DNA from: Crocinitomicaceae bacterium
GTDB taxonomy: Bacteria > Bacteroidota > Bacteroidia > Flavobacteriales_D > Crocinitomicaceae
Direction: 5' to 3'
Assembly (NCBI GenBank): GCA_029238665.1
Contig: JAQWFQ010000018.1
Span: 1-33,258, forward strand
Length of the DNA: 33,258 bases
Shown here piece after piece: positions 14,717 through 24,419 of the stretch. The stretch's first letter is position 1. Every line of letters starts with the position of its first letter. The notes beneath the pieces were generated by a model. It was not told the origin of the DNA, searched no databases, and worked only from the letters and a program-made list of their open reading frames with translations. A program made the position numbers and the translations under genes.

Positions 14717-17392
14717 ATGCCGAAAAAGCGCGTATTCAGAATAGCCATTTGGTTCAGTGGAATTCTTATTGGATTGTTACTGCTAATTACAGGAGGTCTT
14801 TATCTTTTTAAGGACGACATCTGTAATGTGGTTATTGAACAGGTAAACAAAAAGCTTAAGGCTAAAGTTTCTGTAGCAGATGTGAACCTTGCTTTTTGGG
14901 GTTCTTTTCCAAGCCTGTCTGTTGATTTTGATGAGGTGTTTATTCAAGATTCATATGAGGGCTCTACGGAATTAGACACCTTGCTTTATTCAGATAGAAT
15001 TCGGCTAAAATTAAATCCATTAGACATTTGGCGTGAAAATTACACGGTTAAATCCATTGAAGTTTCTTCAGGAACACTTCAGTTACGGGTTAATCAAGAT
15101 GGGATAAATAATTACGATGTCTTAAAAGAAGACACTTTGGAAACAGGCCAAAGTGATATTGAATTGAATTTAGATCGGGTTGAGTTTGCTGATTTTAGAT
15201 TTAATTATACCAATGCTGTTACGAATCAAGAATACCGCACTAAAGCTCATTCTCTGTCTTTAAAGGGTGCGTTTAGCACCTCTGTATTTGCTACATCAGC
15301 AGTTAGTGATTTACACATTATTGCAGCGCGTTCAGGAAACGTTACACTGGTAAAAAACCAACCTGCCAAGTTGAATATTGTAGTCAATGTTAACCAAGAT
15401 TCAAGTACAATTTCAATTCCTCGATCAACGATTTCAATTGCAAATTTACCGTTTGACTTTGAAGGAAACATTGGGGATTCAGGATTTACATTTAACCTTC
15501 GTGGAAAAAACATTAGCATTCAAGATGTCGCAAATAGCCTTGCGGTGGAGCAAACAGCAGATGTGAAAGACTTCTCGGGGCAAGGACTCTTGTTGTTTGA
15601 CTTACACCTTTCGGGAGATGATAATCCAAATCAACCAATTAATGTCACTTGTGACTTTAGTGTGGCAGACGGCATGTTAAATAATTCTACAGGTGGAGTA
15701 GCGCTTAAAAAGCTGAAGCTGGAAGGAAATTATTCCAATAGAGGGGGGGCAAGCAAAGAGCATTTAGATTTAAAAAACATATCATTTCAAACCAAGGGTG
15801 GGTCGTTTAAAGGGAACTTAAGAATAACACAATTTGAAAAACCTTTGTTTAGTGGAAATACAAATGGGTTTATTGACTTATCGGTATTGCATGCATTATT
15901 TAGGGTGCCAAGTGTTGATGTGTTAACAGGAGCGGTAAATGTGCATACGCGTTTTATTGTTCAAGGCAGGCCTGCTGAATCAGGAACAATGGAATATCAC
16001 ATTAAAAAGTGTGAGGGAGACTTAAAAATGGAAAACGTTAATTGTTCGGTAATAGATGATAAGCGTTTGTTTGAGTCAATTAATGGGTTGGTTTACCTTA
16101 GAAACAATGAAGCTGGGTTAGAAAATGTGTCGTTAAATATTGGCCAGTCGGACTTTTTAGTGAATGGTGTATTTAAAAATGTGGTAGACTATTTTAGTGG
16201 GGCAGGAGATTTGGCGGCCAACATTGAGCTTGTCGGAAAACAGATTAAGATAGAAGACCTTGGTACAGATGAACAGGAGGAAGTATTCGTACGTGAACGC
16301 CAATTTGTGTTGCCCAATAATATTAAAGGAACCGTATTTTTAGATGTTGGTTCTCTGAGTTACCAAGGGCATAAATTTGATCGGCTGAAAGGAAACATGA
16401 CGATCTCTGGGCGAAGAATTTATTTCCCTCAAGCTTCAGTTAGAAATGGAGGTGCAGATGTATTGGGTTCATTAACAATTGAAGAGCGGGCCCCTGAAAT
16501 TATGACGATATCCAGTCAGTTGATATCAAAAAACATCAATTTCAAATGTTTGTTTAAGGAGTGGAATAATTTTCAGCAAGATGTAATAAAGAGCAATAAT
16601 ATTGAAGGGTTAGCGCAAGTCAAACTTAAATTTAATGCTCCGTTTGATTTACGTTCAGGTATAATCTCAAAGGCGATTAGAGCACAAGCTGATGTTCAAG
16701 TAGATCAAGGTCGTTTGAAAAATGTCAAAACGTTTGATGAGATTATTCAAAGTGTAAATTCGAGTAATGGACTTAAAGCCTTTTTAGGCAAGGAGAATAT
16801 TTTACAGTTTTCTAAAAAACTACAAGATTTAACATTCAGTCAATTAAAAAACACATTGATAATCCAAGATGGAGCGCTCACAATCCCGTCCATGTCAATT
16901 GTTTCCTCTGCGTTAGAAATGAATGTTTCAGGCAGGCACACCTCGAATCATGAAATTGACTATCGATTTGGATTTAGGTTGCGTGACTTGAAGCAAAAAA
17001 AGGACAGTGAGTTTGGTGATGTTGTTGATGATGGTTCAGGAATTCATGTGTTTATGCGTATGCATGGGAATCTGGACGATCCAATTGTGGAGTGGGATAA
17101 GCAATCGCGCAAAGCAATGTCAAAAGAAAATCGTGCTGCAGAAAAAGAGACCGTTAAATCAATGTTAAAAGCAGAATTTGGGTTGTATCAGAACGACACG
17201 ACAGTCAAAGGCTATATAAAACCCGACCTTCCAAAAGAAGAATTGATTATTCAATTTGACCCTGTAAACAAAATAGACTCGATAGTAGTGGTGAAGAAAC
17301 CGAAAAAAAGCACAAAAATTTCTAGGGCATTGAGTAAGTGGAAGAAGCAGTTGGAAGAGGAGAAAAAAGAAGAGTTTGTGATTGGCGACTAG
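14717..17392 (+). CDS. AsmA-like envelope protein
   Basis: An 891-residue protein with one N-terminal membrane anchor (about 9-31) followed by a long beta-rich periplasmic region. The N-terminal part after the anchor (VNKKLKAKVSVADVNLAFWGSFPSLSVDFDEV) is the typical AsmA/DUF748 opening. The C-terminal region (about 600-800) has the AsmA C-terminal pattern of repeated strands. The tail is strongly charged (KKPKKSTKISRALSKWKKQ, then a Glu/Lys run). Relatives such as AsmA, YhdP and TamB form bridge-like structures thought to carry lipids between inner and outer membranes. It is a single-gene unit here, followed by the convergent cold shock gene. Confidence 0.85.
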   Translation: MPKKRVFRIAIWFSGILIGLLLLITGGLYLFKDDICNVVIEQVNKKLKAKVSVADVNLAFWGSFPSLSVDFDEVFIQDSYEGSTELDTLLYSDRIRLKLNPLDIWRENYTVKSIEVSSGTLQLRVNQDGINNYDVLKEDTLETGQSDIELNLDRVEFADFRFNYTNAVTNQEYRTKAHSLSLKGAFSTSVFATSAVSDLHIIAARSGNVTLVKNQPAKLNIVVNVNQDSSTISIPRSTISIANLPFDFEGNIGDSGFTFNLRGKNISIQDVANSLAVEQTADVKDFSGQGLLLFDLHLSGDDNPNQPINVTCDFSVADGMLNNSTGGVALKKLKLEGNYSNRGGASKEHLDLKNISFQTKGGSFKGNLRITQFEKPLFSGNTNGFIDLSVLHALFRVPSVDVLTGAVNVHTRFIVQGRPAESGTMEYHIKKCEGDLKMENVNCSVIDDKRLFESINGLVYLRNNEAGLENVSLNIGQSDFLVNGVFKNVVDYFSGAGDLAANIELVGKQIKIEDLGTDEQEEVFVRERQFVLPNNIKGTVFLDVGSLSYQGHKFDRLKGNMTISGRRIYFPQASVRNGGADVLGSLTIEERAPEIMTISSQLISKNINFKCLFKEWNNFQQDVIKSNNIEGLAQVKLKFNAPFDLRSGIISKAIRAQADVQVDQGRLKNVKTFDEIIQSVNSSNGLKAFLGKENILQFSKKLQDLTFSQLKNTLIIQDGALTIPSMSIVSSALEMNVSGRHTSNHEIDYRFGFRLRDLKQKKDSEFGDVVDDGSGIHVFMRMHGNLDDPIVEWDKQSRKAMSKENRAAEKETVKSMLKAEFGLYQNDTTVKGYIKPDLPKEELIIQFDPVNKIDSIVVVKKPKKSTKISRALSKWKKQLEEEKKEEFVIGD

Positions 17393-17445
17393 CTTGATTG
17401 CACTCACCTAATTTGTACTAGCCTGTCATTTCTTTTTAGTGGGCA

Positions 17446-17479
17446 CAAAAAAAGAGCTTATCACATGTGATAAGCTCTT
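17446..17479 (-). terminator. Terminator of the cold shock gene
   Basis: A 14-bp perfect inverted repeat (AAGAGCTTATCACA and its complement, 17452-17479) is followed on the minus strand by a T-run (A-run at 17447-17453). It lies about 25 bases past the csp stop codon. It also stands between two convergent genes, but the plus strand has no T-run after it. Confidence 0.88.
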
Positions 17480-17503
17480 CCAATAAAAAATAAAATATAA
17501 ATA

Positions 17504-17698
17504 CTATTGTACTACTTTTACGTCTACTGCATTCATTCCTTTTCTACCTTCTTGAAGTTCGAATTCAACCTCATCACCTTCGCGAATCTCGTCGATTAAA
17601 CCTGAAACGTGTACGAAATGATCGTTGCTTGAACCTTCTTCAGTGATGAATCCAAATCCTTTTTCTTCGTTGAAGAATTTTACTGTTCCTTTACTCAT
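17504..17698 (-). CDS. Cold shock domain protein (CspA family)
   Basis: A 64-residue single cold-shock domain that binds single-stranded nucleic acid. RNP1 is KGFGFI (13-18) and the RNP2-equivalent is DHFVHVS (26-32). The length is normal for the family. The promoter has a -7 box at 17728-17735, giving a leader of roughly 20-25 bases. That is much shorter than the long thermosensor leader of E. coli cspA, so cold regulation by such a leader is unlikely. A strong terminator follows. Confidence 0.95.
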   Translation of the reverse strand: MSKGTVKFFNEEKGFGFITEEGSSNDHFVHVSGLIDEIREGDEVEFELQEGRKGMNAVDVKVVQ

Positions 17699-17727
17699 GA
17701 TAATAATTTATTAATATATAATTGGGA

Positions 17728-17735
17728 CAAAGATA
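17728..17735 (-). promoter_or_regulatory. -7 box of the cold shock gene
   Basis: The minus strand reads TATCTTTG, an exact TAnnTTTG match. TTATG lies about 19 bases further upstream, in the place expected for the -33 element. Confidence 0.55.
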
Positions 17736-18028
17736 AGTTCGGGAAATGACATTTCATAATTAATTGACATTCTTATTGAAGAATTCATTTGATTTAAGTC
17801 TGTTTAAGACAATAGTTTGCAGGCGGATGTTTTTTTGAGTAGTCATCAATTTAACCCTGTTGTAGTAGCCGTTTACGATTATTTAAACCTGTTTGTTTTT
17901 TGATGATTTAAGTGTGTTTTTAACAATTAAGAGCAGTGAAAAAAAACAAATACAATTATTGAATTATGTAGAATAAGCAGCATTATTTACTGTTTTCTTT
18001 AACTATTCAACTTATCTTTACGCTCGTT
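17736..18028. other. Intergenic region between csp and dusB
   Basis: AT-rich spacer between divergent genes. It contains the upstream part of the csp promoter and, at 18013-18020, TATCTTTA as a likely -7 box for dusB eight bases before its ATG. I see no reading frame, tRNA or strong hairpin. Confidence 0.6.
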
Positions 18029-19024
18029 ATGGCAAAAATTCGTGATATAGACTTGGGTGAATTTCCACTTTTACTTGCTCCCATGGAGGATGTGAGTGAC
18101 CCTCCTTTTCGCGCATTGTGCAAAGAACATGGTGCAGACTTAATGTATACCGAATTTATTTCTTCGGAAGGTTTAATTCGCGATGCAGTAAAGAGTGTTC
18201 AGAAGCTAGATATTTTTGAATATGAACGCCCAATAGGAATTCAAATTTTTGGCTACGACATCGAGAGCATGAAGATGGCAACCGAAATTACAGAAAAAAC
18301 AAACCCTGATATTATTGATATCAACTATGGTTGCCCTGTTAAGAAAGTTGCTTGTAAAGGTGCCGGTGCCGGAATCCTTCAAGACATTCCTAAAATGGTA
18401 GAAATGACGCGCGAAATTGTAAAGTCAACAAAACTTCCGGTGACCGTTAAAACCCGTTTGGGTTGGGATGAGCATTCGAAGCACATTGTGGAGGTTGCCG
18501 AACGGCTACAAGACGTTGGAATTGAAGCTATATCTATCCATGGTCGAACACGAAAACAAATGTATAAAGGCGAGGCTGACTGGAGCCTAATTGCAGATGT
18601 AAAAAACAATTCCCGTATCAACATACCTGTTTTTGGAAATGGAGACATTACCACTCCAGAGAAAGCCGTAGAATATAAAAACCGTTATAACGTCGATGGG
18701 ATTATGATTGGACGGGCCAGCATTGGTTATCCGTGGATTTTTAATGAAATTAAGCACTTTGCAAAAACAGGAGAACATTTAGCGAAACCAACGGTTCAAA
18801 ACCGGGTAGATGCCTGTATTCAGCATTTAGAAATGAGTGTTAAGTGGAAAGGAGAAGTTCTTGGGATAGCTGAAATGAAACGGCATTATACAAACTACTT
18901 TAAAGGCATCTCTCATTTTAAAGAGCACCGTATGAAATTGGTAACTTCTTTTAACCTGAACGAAATTCGCGAAACATTAATGTGGATTCGTGAAAATGCA
19001 GACAAATTATTTTTCGTTAAGTAG
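18029..19024 (+). CDS. dusB: tRNA-dihydrouridine synthase, DusB-like
   Basis: A 331-residue FMN-dependent TIM-barrel enzyme that reduces uridine to dihydrouridine in tRNA. The N-terminal flavin motif is LLLAPMEDVSDPPFRAL (14-30). The catalytic cysteine is Cys102 in NYGCPVKKVACKGAGAGIL. The barrel signatures TVKTRLGWD, SIHGRTRKQMYKGEADW and GNGDI follow, along with GIMIGRASIGYPWIF in the phosphate-binding region. The C-terminal helical tRNA-binding domain (about 250-331) is complete. It is a single gene with a very short leader. Confidence 0.95.
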   Translation: MAKIRDIDLGEFPLLLAPMEDVSDPPFRALCKEHGADLMYTEFISSEGLIRDAVKSVQKLDIFEYERPIGIQIFGYDIESMKMATEITEKTNPDIIDINYGCPVKKVACKGAGAGILQDIPKMVEMTREIVKSTKLPVTVKTRLGWDEHSKHIVEVAERLQDVGIEAISIHGRTRKQMYKGEADWSLIADVKNNSRINIPVFGNGDITTPEKAVEYKNRYNVDGIMIGRASIGYPWIFNEIKHFAKTGEHLAKPTVQNRVDACIQHLEMSVKWKGEVLGIAEMKRHYTNYFKGISHFKEHRMKLVTSFNLNEIRETLMWIRENADKLFFVK

Positions 19025-19110
19025 CCCTGGAGCATTAAAAATGTTCGTACCATCTTTATTCAGAACCATTTAATAATTGGTTATCTTAGCGGTGTAAAAA
19101 AACGATAAAA

Positions 19111-21162
19111 ATGCAACGATATCAAAATTATGCCCAAGGTCAATGGATTGACGGAGACGGGGTTGAGACAAATCTATACAATGCTATTACAGGAGACAAA
19201 ATAGGAGAGGCGTCTAGTGCAGGTCTTGATTATGATGCTATTCTTACATACGGTCGAAAGACAGGTGGTGAAAAGTTACGTAAAATGACCTTCCAAGAAA
19301 GGGGTCGAATGCTTAAGGCGTTAGCGTTCCATTTGTTAGAAAAAAAACGTAAGTATTATGAAGTAAGTGCCTTAACGGGAGCAACTAAAATTGATTCTTG
19401 GATTGATATCGAAGGAGGAATAGGGAACTTATTTGCAAATGCATCGTTAAGACGACAATTTCCAGATTTACCGTATAACGTAGATGGTGTAGCTGCCCCT
19501 CTTTCAAAAGAAGGTTCGTTTATAGGCCATCACATTCAGGTACCTAAGCGTGGTGTTGCAATTCATATTAATGCATTTAACTTCCCAATTTGGGGAATGT
19601 TAGAAAAAATAGCGGTTAATTTTATGGCGGGTGTTCCAGCCGTAGTTAAACCTTCAGAATACACATGCTTCTTAACAGAGGTTATGGTTCGAGACATCAT
19701 TGACTCTAAAATTTTACCTGAAGGATCTCTTCAATTAATTTGTGGATTAGGGCGCGGTATTATTGACCATGCAACTTCGGAAGATGTGGTAACATTTACG
19801 GGGTCAGCACATACAGGTAAAATTTTAAAAGGATCGCTCCGTATTTTAGCAGAAAGTATTCCGTTTAATTTAGAAGCAGATTCATTAAACGCCACAGTTT
19901 TAGGTAAACATGCAACTCCAGGCACAGCTGAGTTTGATTTGTTTATCAAAGAAACGGTTAAAGAGATTACGATAAAAGCAGGGCAAAAGTGTACTGCAGT
20001 ACGAAGAATTTTAGTTCCTGAAGATTTCATTGAAGAGGTTCAAAAAGGAATTGCAGCACGCTTGGCTTCAACTGTTATAGGTAACCCAAGTGAAGAAGGC
20101 GTTCGTATGGGAGCCTTGGCAACACGAACTCAAGTAGACCGCGTTCGTGAAAATGTTGAACTATTAGCTAAATCTCAGGACATCGTTTTTGGTGATTTAG
20201 ATCGTTTTGAGGTGAAGGGAGCAGATAAAGATAAAGGCGCATTTTTCTCTCCAATTTTATTTAGAAATGATGATCCATATACAAACACGGATGTTCATAG
20301 CATTGAGGCATTTGGACCTGTTTCGACAATTATGCCTTATAAAAATATAGATGATGCTGTTGAACTTTCTCGTATGGGGAAAGGTTCGTTAGTTTCGTCT
20401 ATTGTGACACCAAATGATGATGAAGGAAAGGAATTTGTTATTGGTGCTGCAAGTATGCACGGACGTATTTTAGTTTTAAATAAGGACTGTGCCAAGGAAA
20501 GTACAGGTCATGGTTCTCCAATGCCTTTGTTAACCCATGGTGGACCTGGTCGTGCTGGTGGAGGTGAAGAAATGGGAGGAAAAAGAGGTGTAATGCACTA
20601 TATGCAACGTACAGCAATTCAAGGACATCCAACAACAATTACGAAAATTACTGAGCAGTTCCAGGTTGGCGCTGAAATGCCAGAGGCAAATCCACACGTG
20701 TTTAGACAACATTTTGAGGACCTAACTATTGGCGACACGGTATTTACACATAAGCACACGGTTACCGTTACGGATATCACCAACTTTGCCAATGTTTCAG
20801 GCGACAATTTCTATGCGCACATGGATGAAACTTCGTTGGAAGGAACAATTTTCGAACAACGTGTAGCCCATGGTTATTTCTTACTTTCTAAAGCAGCAGG
20901 ATTGTTCGTTGACCCTAAAAAAGGGCCTGTGTTATTGAATTATGGTGTTGAAGAAGCACGATTTACAAAACCCGTTTACCCTGGAGCAACTGTTGGGGTT
21001 CGTTTTACGGTAAAAGAGAAGATAGATCAAGAGAAAAAAGATGCGGACGATATTGCAAAAGGAATTGTAAAATTCTTGGTTGATATGTTTGATGAAACTG
21101 GAGAAACAGTTGCATTGGCTACCATTTTGACAATGGTAAAAAAACGCGATCAATCTGCATAA
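19111..21162 (+). CDS. paaZ: PaaZ-like bifunctional aldehyde dehydrogenase / MaoC hydratase
   Basis: A 683-residue fusion. Residues 1 to about 520 are an aldehyde dehydrogenase with catalytic Cys294 in AGQKCTAVRR and the general base Glu255 in FNLEADSLN. Residues about 535-683 are a MaoC-type hotdog domain with the motif SGDNFYAHMD. In phenylacetate degradation this protein opens the oxepin-CoA ring and oxidises the resulting semialdehyde. Length and domain order match PaaZ. No other paa genes are nearby, so the rest of the pathway must lie elsewhere or the enzyme serves another acyl-CoA route. TATCTTAG at 19082-19089 is a possible -7 box. dinB starts 12 bases after the stop. Confidence 0.93.
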   Translation: MQRYQNYAQGQWIDGDGVETNLYNAITGDKIGEASSAGLDYDAILTYGRKTGGEKLRKMTFQERGRMLKALAFHLLEKKRKYYEVSALTGATKIDSWIDIEGGIGNLFANASLRRQFPDLPYNVDGVAAPLSKEGSFIGHHIQVPKRGVAIHINAFNFPIWGMLEKIAVNFMAGVPAVVKPSEYTCFLTEVMVRDIIDSKILPEGSLQLICGLGRGIIDHATSEDVVTFTGSAHTGKILKGSLRILAESIPFNLEADSLNATVLGKHATPGTAEFDLFIKETVKEITIKAGQKCTAVRRILVPEDFIEEVQKGIAARLASTVIGNPSEEGVRMGALATRTQVDRVRENVELLAKSQDIVFGDLDRFEVKGADKDKGAFFSPILFRNDDPYTNTDVHSIEAFGPVSTIMPYKNIDDAVELSRMGKGSLVSSIVTPNDDEGKEFVIGAASMHGRILVLNKDCAKESTGHGSPMPLLTHGGPGRAGGGEEMGGKRGVMHYMQRTAIQGHPTTITKITEQFQVGAEMPEANPHVFRQHFEDLTIGDTVFTHKHTVTVTDITNFANVSGDNFYAHMDETSLEGTIFEQRVAHGYFLLSKAAGLFVDPKKGPVLLNYGVEEARFTKPVYPGATVGVRFTVKEKIDQEKKDADDIAKGIVKFLVDMFDETGETVALATILTMVKKRDQSA

Positions 21163-21174
21163 CAAATTAAAATA

Positions 21175-22251
21175 TTGACTTCTCAACGAAAGATAATTCA
21201 TATCGATATGGATGCGTTTTACGCCTCTGTTGAACAGATGGATAATCCTGAGTTGAGGGGGAAACCGATTGCTGTTGGTGGTTCAAAAGAACGCGGAGTA
21301 GTTGCTGCAGCAAGTTATGAGGCAAGAAAGTTTGGGGTTAAATCTGCTATGGCGAGTGTTATTGCTGCTAGGCGGTGTCCTCATTTAATTTTTGTGAAAC
21401 CACGTTTTGAACGGTATAAAGAAATCAGCAATCAAATACGCAGCATTTTCTTTGATTATACAGACTTGGTAGAGCCACTGTCGTTGGATGAAGCGTTTTT
21501 AGATGTAACGAACAACAAAGTCAATAACCCATCGGCAAGTTTGATTGCGGAGGAGATTCGAATACGCATCAAAGATGAGGTCGGTTTAAATGCATCTGCT
21601 GGAATTTCCATTAATAAATTTACGGCAAAGGTGGCCTCAGACATCAATAAACCCAACGGTCAAAAAACCATAGGTCCAGACGAGGTACTTAAGTTTCTCG
21701 AAAATCTTCCGATTAATAAGTTCTTTGGAGTGGGGAAGGTTACGGCTTCAAAAATGCATTTGCATGGGATTTTTACAGGAAAACAGCTAAAAGAACAAAC
21801 AATGGGATATTTGACAAGATATTTCGGAAAGTCAGGGCAGCATTTTTACAACATTGTTCGTGGAATTCAAAACAGCGAAGTACAACCCGATCGTATTCGA
21901 AAATCGATTGCGGCAGAGCGTACGTTTTTGAAAGACTTGAGCACGGAAGATTTTATGCTTGAACAGTTAGATAAGATTGGAGATGAGCTTGAAAAACGCT
22001 TAATCAAGAGTAATGTGAAGGGTAAAACCATTACAGTTAAATTAAAGTATTCAGACTTTACTACGCAAACACGAAGCAAAACAATTGCTGAATTTATTCA
22101 CTTGAAACGGGACTTCTTTCCTATTGTTAAAGATCTGATTTACCAAGAGAAACCAAAAGACAGCGTTCGACTACTCGGCATTACCTTGACGAAGCTAAAC
22201 AATGAGGCAGACTCAAAAAGTATTTCTGCTCAGTTGAAGCTTGATTTTTGA
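21175..22251 (+). CDS. dinB: DNA polymerase IV (Y-family)
   Basis: A 358-residue translesion polymerase. The palm motif HIDMDAFYASVE gives metal ligands Asp11 and Asp13 with steric-gate residue Tyr16. SLDEAFLDV supplies Asp105 and Glu106. The little-finger domain (about 235-350) is complete. The start must be the TTG at 21175: the first conserved strand (KIIHIDMDAF) begins six codons later and no ATG lies between it and the upstream stop. It follows paaZ by 12 bases, so it is probably read from the paaZ transcript. I see no separate promoter or LexA-like operator in the gap. Confidence 0.94.
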   Translation: MTSQRKIIHIDMDAFYASVEQMDNPELRGKPIAVGGSKERGVVAAASYEARKFGVKSAMASVIAARRCPHLIFVKPRFERYKEISNQIRSIFFDYTDLVEPLSLDEAFLDVTNNKVNNPSASLIAEEIRIRIKDEVGLNASAGISINKFTAKVASDINKPNGQKTIGPDEVLKFLENLPINKFFGVGKVTASKMHLHGIFTGKQLKEQTMGYLTRYFGKSGQHFYNIVRGIQNSEVQPDRIRKSIAAERTFLKDLSTEDFMLEQLDKIGDELEKRLIKSNVKGKTITVKLKYSDFTTQTRSKTIAEFIHLKRDFFPIVKDLIYQEKPKDSVRLLGITLTKLNNEADSKSISAQLKLDF

Positions 22252-22532
22252 GTGATTATTAACTTAAGGGCGTTGCCCTAGTAAGATACATCTAAAGTCA
22301 GAGAGTGTTTTTCATTAAGTATCACGTGAAATTGACTCTTCTCACTTTTTTTAGGGTCTAAAAAAGTAAGCAAAAAGAGCCCTTAGCGCTGCATAATAAC
22401 CTTACCCTTAATAGACACACGACTTAAAATTGAAAAACTCCTCGTAAACTCGTCAAACAGCATCAATTTTTATATTTTGTTTTATCTTTTTTAATCAGCG
22501 TTGCTTTTCTGGTTGACTATATCGATGTAATG
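22252..22532. other. Intergenic region with two small hairpins
   Basis: This sits between dinB and the convergent DUF2490 gene. A short hairpin AGGGC-gtt-GCCCT is at 22267-22279. A stem of T7AG paired with CTA6 around a ggt loop is at about 22344-22366. Either could end dinB transcription, but neither is a textbook terminator. No gene is seen. Confidence 0.5.
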
Positions 22533-23231
22533 CTAAAATGTTTGATGAAAACTTAATTGCAACTGATTTTTACTCCAATGATCTGTTGTTTGATTCATAA
22601 TTCCAAGTTGAATTTTCATTCCTTTTTGTATCACATACCCTAAGGCTGCATAGAATCGATTTCGATCAAAAACCTCAACAGTGTTTCCATTGCCTATGTT
22701 TCGTTGACCATTGATAAACAGTTCATTGTAGAGTGATAGATAGAATGTTTTTTTATCCATTTTCGCTTTGTTCAAGGCTATATTTAGAAATAGATTATAG
22801 CGGTACCGGGTTCTTAAATTTTGACCTTCTACAAGTCTTTGCTCATATCGAAATCGGTGGTTAGTGTACAAGCGATTGCCAAATTTGACCGGAAACAAAG
22901 CTTCTTGATAAATTCTGTTTTCCATTTTAGTTGATTTATCAGCCCCATAGTCTCCTGTAGTAATATTCCCATAACCTAGAGTTAGCTTAACATTGGCTTT
23001 TTTAGGCTTATACGATATTCCCCCACGCAATAATAGTTGTTCAAGGTCTCCAGCAACATTCCAGTTACGGAGTTGAACATCTCCTTGAATACCCCAAGGG
23101 CTTTCTTTAAATGTTGTATTGAAAAAGTACATATACCATGCACCAATTTGATTTTCATTGATTTGGGTGTATCCATTTTTGGATACTAATAAGCAAATAC
23201 TAAAAAGCAATAAGTATGTGTTCTTTTTCAT
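22533..23231 (-). CDS. DUF2490 outer-membrane beta-barrel-type protein
   Basis: A 232-residue protein with a signal peptide (about 1-22, KKNTYLLLFSICLLVSKNGYTQ). The mature part shows the DUF2490 pattern: an early QIGAWYMYFFN segment, alternating amphipathic strands, NRIYQEALF and FRYEQRLVEG motifs, and an aromatic final strand ending in Phe (LQLSFHQTF), as expected for outer-membrane assembly. Function in the family is unknown. It stands alone between dinB and the dioxygenase gene. Confidence 0.85.
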   Translation of the reverse strand: MKKNTYLLLFSICLLVSKNGYTQINENQIGAWYMYFFNTTFKESPWGIQGDVQLRNWNVAGDLEQLLLRGGISYKPKKANVKLTLGYGNITTGDYGADKSTKMENRIYQEALFPVKFGNRLYTNHRFRYEQRLVEGQNLRTRYRYNLFLNIALNKAKMDKKTFYLSLYNELFINGQRNIGNGNTVEVFDRNRFYAALGYVIQKGMKIQLGIMNQTTDHWSKNQLQLSFHQTF

Positions 23232-23474
23232 AAATGTATGTAAGGTTTTATAGTGCTGTAGTCCTATGTCAAAACTCTTTTAAATTGTTTTCTATGCCCG
23301 TGATAAAATTACAAAAGTAAAATCTTAATTCCTTAAAACTGTAAACAAATGGAGGTTGCTCGGCGCCAATGGCTTGATACATCAGAACAAAAAATTCGGC
23401 TAGCATTATAATTAATGGAACTTGATACAGGGAAATGAAATCTACGAATAGTACAACCTACTTAGTTGATCAGG

Positions 23475-24419
23475 TTACATTTCTTTTATCACTTTCAAAT
23501 AGTGAACTTGGATATCATTTATTTTTAGTGCTACAAAGTAATGTCCGGAAGGAACAGTGGAGTCAGGCCTCCATTCAGCCGTATATTTTTCCGGTTCAAG
23601 GTTTAACTCTTGTAAATCTGCAACTAAGTTGCCTTGAATGTCAAATACTTGAAGGCTAACCTTGGCTCTCTGAAAAATGCCATAATTTATTTGAATGAAA
23701 TCTGAAAATGGGCTTGGAGATACTTTGTAAATCATACCCATAGTTGACCGAATTTCTTCAATTCCAACAGGATTACCAGTACCATCTATAACAATGTCCC
23801 AGGTCGCTTCTTTTTGCCCCAGACTATTGGTTGTTACAGGTACAATTCGATGAGTTGCATCATAGATGCCAGTTGAGATAGACGCTGCGGCATCAGCTGG
23901 GGTGTCTGAATCACCTTGAAAATAAAGCTGTGTAGTTAGAAGAGGGTAGCCCGGAGGGGTAATTTTAAAATGAATATGAGCTGGTCGGTACGTACTTCCG
24001 TTTAAGTATTTTCCAGGATAGATTGACTCAAACAAATAAAACCCTTGACTGTTACTGGTAGTCTTACCCCTGAGATTGAATCCTGTATTATCGTATGTAC
24101 CAGCATCATCTGCATGCCAAATGTCAATAATAGCTCCTGCAATATATTCTGTACAATCAAGGTTATGCACCCGCCCACTTATGATAAGCCTAGTTCCAGG
24201 TTCCGTTCCTAAAGCAAGTTGATTGTTTACAATTGAAGGTGCGTTGGCCGAATAAAAAGGCCCTTGTCCATAATAATCTTGGGTTGTTGGATTACAATTT
24301 ACTGGCGGTTGGCTAGCACTTCCTAAATTTGATTCAGCCCTTAGTAGACTCGGCAAAGTTACAGCAGCCAATGCTGTTAAGGAAGTGTTTTTTAGAAATT
24401 GACGTCTATCTTTTTTCAT
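23475..24419 (-). CDS. Intradiol ring-cleavage dioxygenase with Tat-like signal and T9SS tail
   Basis: A 314-residue protein. The N-terminus KKDRRQFLKNTSLTALAAVTLPSL is a twin-arginine-type signal. Residues about 70-215 form an intradiol dioxygenase domain of the secreted type: the likely Fe(III) ligands are Tyr109, Tyr144, His148 and His150 (TYRPAHIHFKI). Residues about 230-314 form a T9SS type A sorting domain (PSPFSDFIQINY, VFDIQGNLV, VPSGHYFVALKIN). The protein is therefore predicted to fold, cross the inner membrane by Tat and leave the cell by T9SS. It probably cleaves a catechol-like ring, possibly of plant or algal origin. No catabolic neighbours are seen. Confidence 0.9.
   Translation of the reverse strand: MKKDRRQFLKNTSLTALAAVTLPSLLRAESNLGSASQPPVNCNPTTQDYYGQGPFYSANAPSIVNNQLALGTEPGTRLIISGRVHNLDCTEYIAGAIIDIWHADDAGTYDNTGFNLRGKTTSNSQGFYLFESIYPGKYLNGSTYRPAHIHFKITPPGYPLLTTQLYFQGDSDTPADAAASISTGIYDATHRIVPVTTNSLGQKEATWDIVIDGTGNPVGIEEIRSTMGMIYKVSPSPFSDFIQINYGIFQRAKVSLQVFDIQGNLVADLQELNLEPEKYTAEWRPDSTVPSGHYFVALKINDIQVHYLKVIKEM

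Noticed and set aside
22344-22366. T7/A6 hairpin after dinB as an insertion sequence end
   Set aside because: No transposase, target duplication or second end is visible nearby.
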